Positions 59,348-64,000 of a stretch of 64,000 bases of DNA are shown here, piece by piece. The notes beneath the pieces were generated by a model. The model made no database searches. It was not told the DNA's origin and was given only the letters and a program-made list of their open reading frames with translations. The position numbers and the translations under genes were made by a program. Numbering within the stretch: position 1 is the first letter of the stretch; each line of letters opens with the position of its first letter. This DNA comes from Leptasterias polaris (Eukaryota > Echinodermata > Asteroidea > Forcipulatida > Asteriidae), in assembly GCA_037783415.1 (NCBI GenBank), contig JAZGTN010000094.1:2480001-2544000 (forward strand), given 5' to 3'.

Positions 59348-61110
59348 ACAAATTGGACTGACAGAGGCCGCAAGTTAGGCTCCCATAATGTTTGTAAAAT
59401 AAAATCACAGAGTACATGTACTCCTGGTAAGTTACAGTCAAAGCTTGAAATTGAGGCTATGGGGTTAGTGTGCCAGATGTTGCCAAAGTTAGAAGTATTT
59501 TCAGCCTTCCATGGTTTGTTTATTCCATCACACCTTCCAATGGTGATTCATTGAAGGACTTAACTAAGTTCTAACCTCTACAATAAAAGGGAACCTCTAC
59601 TAAAAAGGCAGTTGTGCATCATTGCAACTCATTGCTACTTCAAGAGAATGCGAAGTAAATTATGATATCTGCACAAGTTAAAATAAGTTTACTTTTCCCA
59701 ATCATTCTCCTATCATTTGGTCAGATACGAACAACCCGTAAGTTATCGCATCGTTTATCCATGTATTTGTTTATAGGCTGATATTTAACTTCCAAAATCG
59801 TTGTAAAGTTTGGTTATTTTATTAGAAGGTAATTTATTAATTTAACAAAAATTGAAACCAAACTCATATGACTTGCCTGGAATTGGATGAAACTATTAAA
59901 AGCACTTTCATCATCGGCACGTTACAAATGATTTATATTTTTTATTTTCTGAATGTTTTTGAGGAGCAAAAGACAGACAGACAGACAGTTGAAGTCAGTG
60001 ACTGAGTGACATCTATCACAAACTGCACATTTATTAAATTAACAAAACAAAATATGACATTTGTGCAACACTTTGCGCTTCTAAAACAAACAAACTTGAA
60101 AACTCAATAGATCCTTTGTTGCAGAGATGAGAAGCTGCATATGTACACCATGACTGAAGTTGGTCATTCATGTTGAATTCAGTCAATTTAGCTTGAAATC
60201 TGTCGTCTCCCAGTTTATAAAAATATAAAGATCGAGACGCCATTTTTTTGCCAGTACATGCAAACTTTTACAACATGGGCACATGATCAAAATGCAAATC
60301 AGGTCTCCAATGTTTGCCAAATGCTGTGTGGAATGGTCTGTAGAATATTAAAATTAAAACCCCCTTAGTTCTACAGTTTCTCCGTATCATCTGCTTAGAT
60401 CTTTATGCAGTACAAACTTTTCTACAAATTTATAATAAAAAATCACTGGTTAAACTACAAATTGTTGGTTTTTAAAGAAGTTCCAATGAATATTGGTATG
60501 ATAAAGGTGATGGATAAAATTAATGAAGTAAATAGTAAATTTTCTTGTAAGTGTTCTCCATTATATGTAACCTTTTCGACTATTCCATTGTAATACAAAT
60601 TTTCAAAAATGCCAAAATACTTTTACGCCACTTGCGAAAATATAAAAAGAAAACAAAGTGTATATCAATTAATCCCATGCTACATTGTAGAGTTAAAATC
60701 AGAAAGCCAAAAGTGGTCATACACTGCTTGATTTTGTTTCCTTTGTACTGTTTTCAGGTTTGGTGTATTAAGAGAACGATTTTGAATCAAAATCAAGTTG
60801 ATTTCAATCTAAGGGTTATGTACAACATTGGTTATGGAAGTGTCCCAAGGTTGGACTTCCAGAGTTGATTTTATTAATTTATTATTTTTAAAATGAGTTT
60901 ACACATGGAATAAGAAAACACCATGAAAGTGCACATGATAACATGTGCATATAATTGCCTTTTTCAGTGAAGCGTTGCTTTGAATGTAATTTTAAATTTG
61001 AGCAAATGATAAGTTCCTTCACCAATAGAAGGAGAGCCTTCAAACCATGCAGTTTCAAGGTACCTGTACAGATGACGGATGATATCCTTTATTTCAATGC
61101 TGCTAACTTG
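59348..61110 (+). other. herpud 3' UTR and downstream flank
   Basis: AATAAA occurs 51 bases after the stop (59398-59403) and again at 59582-59587; either could end the transcript. Beyond that the DNA is AT-rich with a short (ACAG)n near 59970-59988. No gene seen. Confidence 0.45.
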
Positions 61111-61118
61111 CTTTGCCC

Positions 61119-61368
61119 TAGACTTGTAGACAAGTCGTTAATGTTTGTCGCGGTGATTGTTGAGTCGCGTGGTGGTAGTAGCGTAATAAAGACTGCTCTC
61201 GCGAGATCACTGCTCTCGTGCGAAGTTGCTGGCTGCCGGCACTTCGTCATTAATGTGACCATTCATGAGAGCAATAGTCTCGTGCAAAGCAGCCCTCTCG
61301 CGGGATATTGCGAGAGAACCGTTCCGCTTTCACCGTGACAGACATTTAACGACTTGTCAACAAGTCTA
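61119..61368. mobile_element. GC-rich inverted-repeat MITE with 9-bp target duplication (250 bp)
   Basis: A perfect 9-bp direct repeat GCTTTGCCC flanks it at 61110-61118 and 61369-61377. The termini TAGACTTGTAGACAAGTCGT and ACGACTTGTCAACAAGTCTA pair for nearly 40 bases with small differences. The interior is unusually CpG-rich (CTCTCGCGAGA, CTCGCGGGATATTGCGAGAG). A 9-bp duplication and long termini suggest a Mutator-like or hAT-like origin. Confidence 0.85.
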
Positions 61369-61377
61369 GCTTTGCCC

Positions 61378-64000
61378 CAGCATTCCTCTCTGCATGAAAA
61401 TTTTGACTTGAAAACAAATCCCACAATAGTTTTGATCAAAGACTATAGAGCGTGGATGTGTTACTGGAGCTCTATCTATTGTTGGAACGTAAAATACGCA
61501 TGGGCGGTATTTCAGAAGGCAAATGTTATGTTAGCAAATGGTTTCCATTGCAGCTCGAGTTCCCAATCTATAATCTTTGGTTTTAACATCATCAAATAAC
61601 CAATGTTGTACCATCCCATGAAATAAACCGAAGTGCCTCTTTTTACACTTGTGTAATGATTTGTGTAGTGTGACAGAACTAAACCCAAATCCTTTGCTGA
61701 TCATAAATGTTTGCCAGTGAAGCCTATCACAGTCGTGTAGGCCCAACCCTGGTGCGAGTTCTAGTTCCCCATCAGCAATCTTCCTTCCAGTCTAGGGTTA
61801 GTCTTGGTTCCAAGACACTCCAGTACTTTAATCACGAATACATGTAGTTACCAAAAAACCTTGTCAACGCTAGATGGTGCTATCATCTGGTGCGATTTAA
61901 ATAGCAGTTTGGTTTTGATGACTACTTGGTGCTTGTGACTGCACAACTGGAGCGTCTTGGAACCAAGACTAGTCTAGGGGATGTTAATTTACATGCCCAG
62001 AAGATGTGGTGCGTGCTTACTTGTATAGGTCCAAATCAAGTAAGTTGACTGCACTACATCACGCAAAAAAGTACACCAGTTTAACTTACCTTAATATTGA
62101 CCTTCCAACACCCAACCCCAACCATCCTACTGACAAGAAGTATGTTAAACACATTTAAAAGACAATTAATTTATTTGGATGAGCAGATATTTAACAACAA
62201 TTTGGGTGAACTATCATATCAAGGCTTACCTTGAACAGATAAGTAGAGCAGACATTTTGGCTGGTACATCTATGTCTTTTTGTCTGAAATCTCACGCCAA
62301 AATATACAGGTATGAAACCTTAATGCACACAAAGTGTTCTGCATATTCATGATGGTAATTAGTAAATAGGTATTCTTTCCAAATGTTTCATTTGTTTCTA
62401 AAAAACACATTTGTATGTTTGAACATTGATTGAAAAGAACATCAGATATCAATTAAGTAATAGTTTTCCTTCATTGTTTAGCATTGCTTTATTATTAGGA
62501 CAAACCAAGCAATGCACTTTACATAGGAGATAAACTGCAGAGTTTGGTAAATTCAAACGGCTACAAAGCAACTGCAACTCTGGAATGTACGTGTCTATTT
62601 TAAGGTCATCTGAGGGCTTCCAAACTTTTATTTGATTGTACAGTTTTATGAAACATGGGTAAATTAACAATGTTCAGTTAAACAGCATTGAAATGAATGT
62701 GCTGTTTATTACATACATGTACCATAGTTTATGGCTCAGATCATTGTGATTATGTAAATGTAGCCTCATTATTGTTATTAAAAATGTTTTGTTCACAATG
62801 GGACATCAGTCACCATTGAAAAGGCATGTACCTGTGAGTTCCCGCCTTGCACTTGACCATGTATTGTTTACATTACCTTTGTTGATTTAGCCAAGCTGTA
62901 CCAGGTGTTTTTGCTGAGATTCAGAGATCCAAACACATCTATAATCTATTTGTTGTAGTTTTCGTACCCATGTCGGCATTGATGTAAGCAATGTTCGTGC
63001 AAGTGATGTAAAGGACCAAAAGTGCGAGTCTAAAGTGAAAAACGATAAACATGTTTTTACCTGATAGCTATTTTGCTTGATGAAAAAAGTTACTTTCGGT
63101 ATAATTTCATGACTGTTGTATGAACTCAAAGCAATATGCAATTTGATTTGTTGTGATGTCCAAGCAGTCAATGTTGCCTCAGAAATTTGTGGGCAATTGG
63201 GTCTTTCTCATTTTAAGTGTGCAACCTCAAAAAAAAACTAAATGAAAAACTTGATATTCCATATTTTGCTTTATTTTTATTAAATGATTTTTTAATATTT
63301 ATAGCAGTCAGTATAGTTTTTAAGTCGAAGCACAAATTTGAATATCGGTCTATTTCTAGGTTGCATGCTGCTTGATTTAGATTGGCCCAATAAAACGATC
63401 AATTTTTATAAATTTTCAAAGTTGGAATACTTTTATCAAAGCATTCGCCAAGGCTCCACACAAGCAATAACAAGGTTTAATGGGCAATCTTTGTGTACAA
63501 TTTCTCATCATGTGTTTTTCTTTGTTAACTTTAACCCTTTCAAATCCTCCAGAATCTTCAGGAAGTTGTCAGATCCTTATTCTCAAGGTTTTTCCTGAGT
63601 TTGATGGACTCAGTCCCGTGTTGCCAAATTAAATGTAGGTACTTGGCATGGGTCCAGGCATATAGCACATGTTTTTGTGCAACCTACAGCTTTGATGTAA
63701 ACTTAGGTGATAGGGGCCTATTATATGAGACCGGCATTTCATCCTAGTTAGTTTGGGTTAATAAACTTACTTTTTCATTGCTATTGTATAAGACGCATTT
63801 TGAGTCTCTGCATTTTTTCCCATTTAAAATACAAATTTTTTAAAGATAGCTACGATAACTTGAATAGATAGCTGTTTACAAAACACTTTCCTGCTTGAGT
63901 TTCAACACAGAAAATATTAACAGTTACAATTTTGTCTTCAGTTCTCTAAGATTAAAATAGTTACTTTTTTTTGAGCAGCCAAGTTAAGTTTGGTGGCTGG
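61378..64000. other. Non-coding region to window end
   Basis: No exon, RNA or element recognised. AT-rich, with short poly-T and poly-A runs. The frames here lack family features and codon bias. Confidence 0.5.

Noticed and set aside
61119..61368. CpG-island promoter
   Set aside because: The CpG-rich block is fully bounded by terminal inverted repeats and a target duplication, so it is a mobile element.

Overview
This is a piece of an animal nuclear genome: short exons with GT..AG introns, AT-rich non-coding DNA and many small transposable elements. It carries five complete genes and the 3' end of a sixth, all with clear metazoan orthologues. The repeat families, especially a TTAA-flanked element beginning AAGGC/AGGGT...TTGGTAA that occurs four times, look like those I associate with echinoderms, perhaps sea stars. 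That taxonomic call is an inference from memory.

Layout: 94-676 (+) holds the last two coding exons of the mitochondrial m-AAA protease gene afg3l2. 8274-16314 (-) is mylip/idol, a FERM-RING ubiquitin ligase in four coding exons. 19051-21102 is a foldback-type element with a 7-bp target duplication, and 21650-23540 is a decayed LINE. 24015-29965 (+) is gcsh, the lipoyl carrier H protein of glycine cleavage, in five exons. 35896-39176 (-) is an msrA gene in four exons. 41113-47596 (-) is ctsz (cathepsin Z/X), seven exons. 50921-59347 (+) is a herpud gene (ER-associated degradation), seven coding exons. 59348-64000 shows no gene.

The most notable locus is msrA. Its reading frame is open except for one TGA, placed exactly where the catalytic cysteine of the MsrA GCFW motif belongs. 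About 1 kb downstream of the stop on the same strand, 34817-34904 folds by hand into a type II SECIS element: AUGA, twelve nucleotides, AA, an apical mini-stem, a closing GA and a basal helix. A polyadenylation signal follows. I read this as a selenocysteine-containing methionine-S-sulfoxide reductase. Its first exon also encodes what looks like a mitochondrial presequence. Ordinary gene prediction would truncate or split it.

afg3l2 and mylip converge, mylip and gcsh diverge, gcsh and msrA converge, msrA and ctsz lie in tandem, and ctsz and herpud diverge across about 3.3 kb. The genes are functionally unrelated housekeeping genes. Three of the products act in mitochondria (AFG3L2, GCSH and probably MsrA), which I treat as coincidence.

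The non-coding DNA is rich in small inverted-repeat elements, several with intact target duplications, in tRNA-derived SINEs, in LINE 3' ends and in poly-C/poly-G tracts. These are listed individually.
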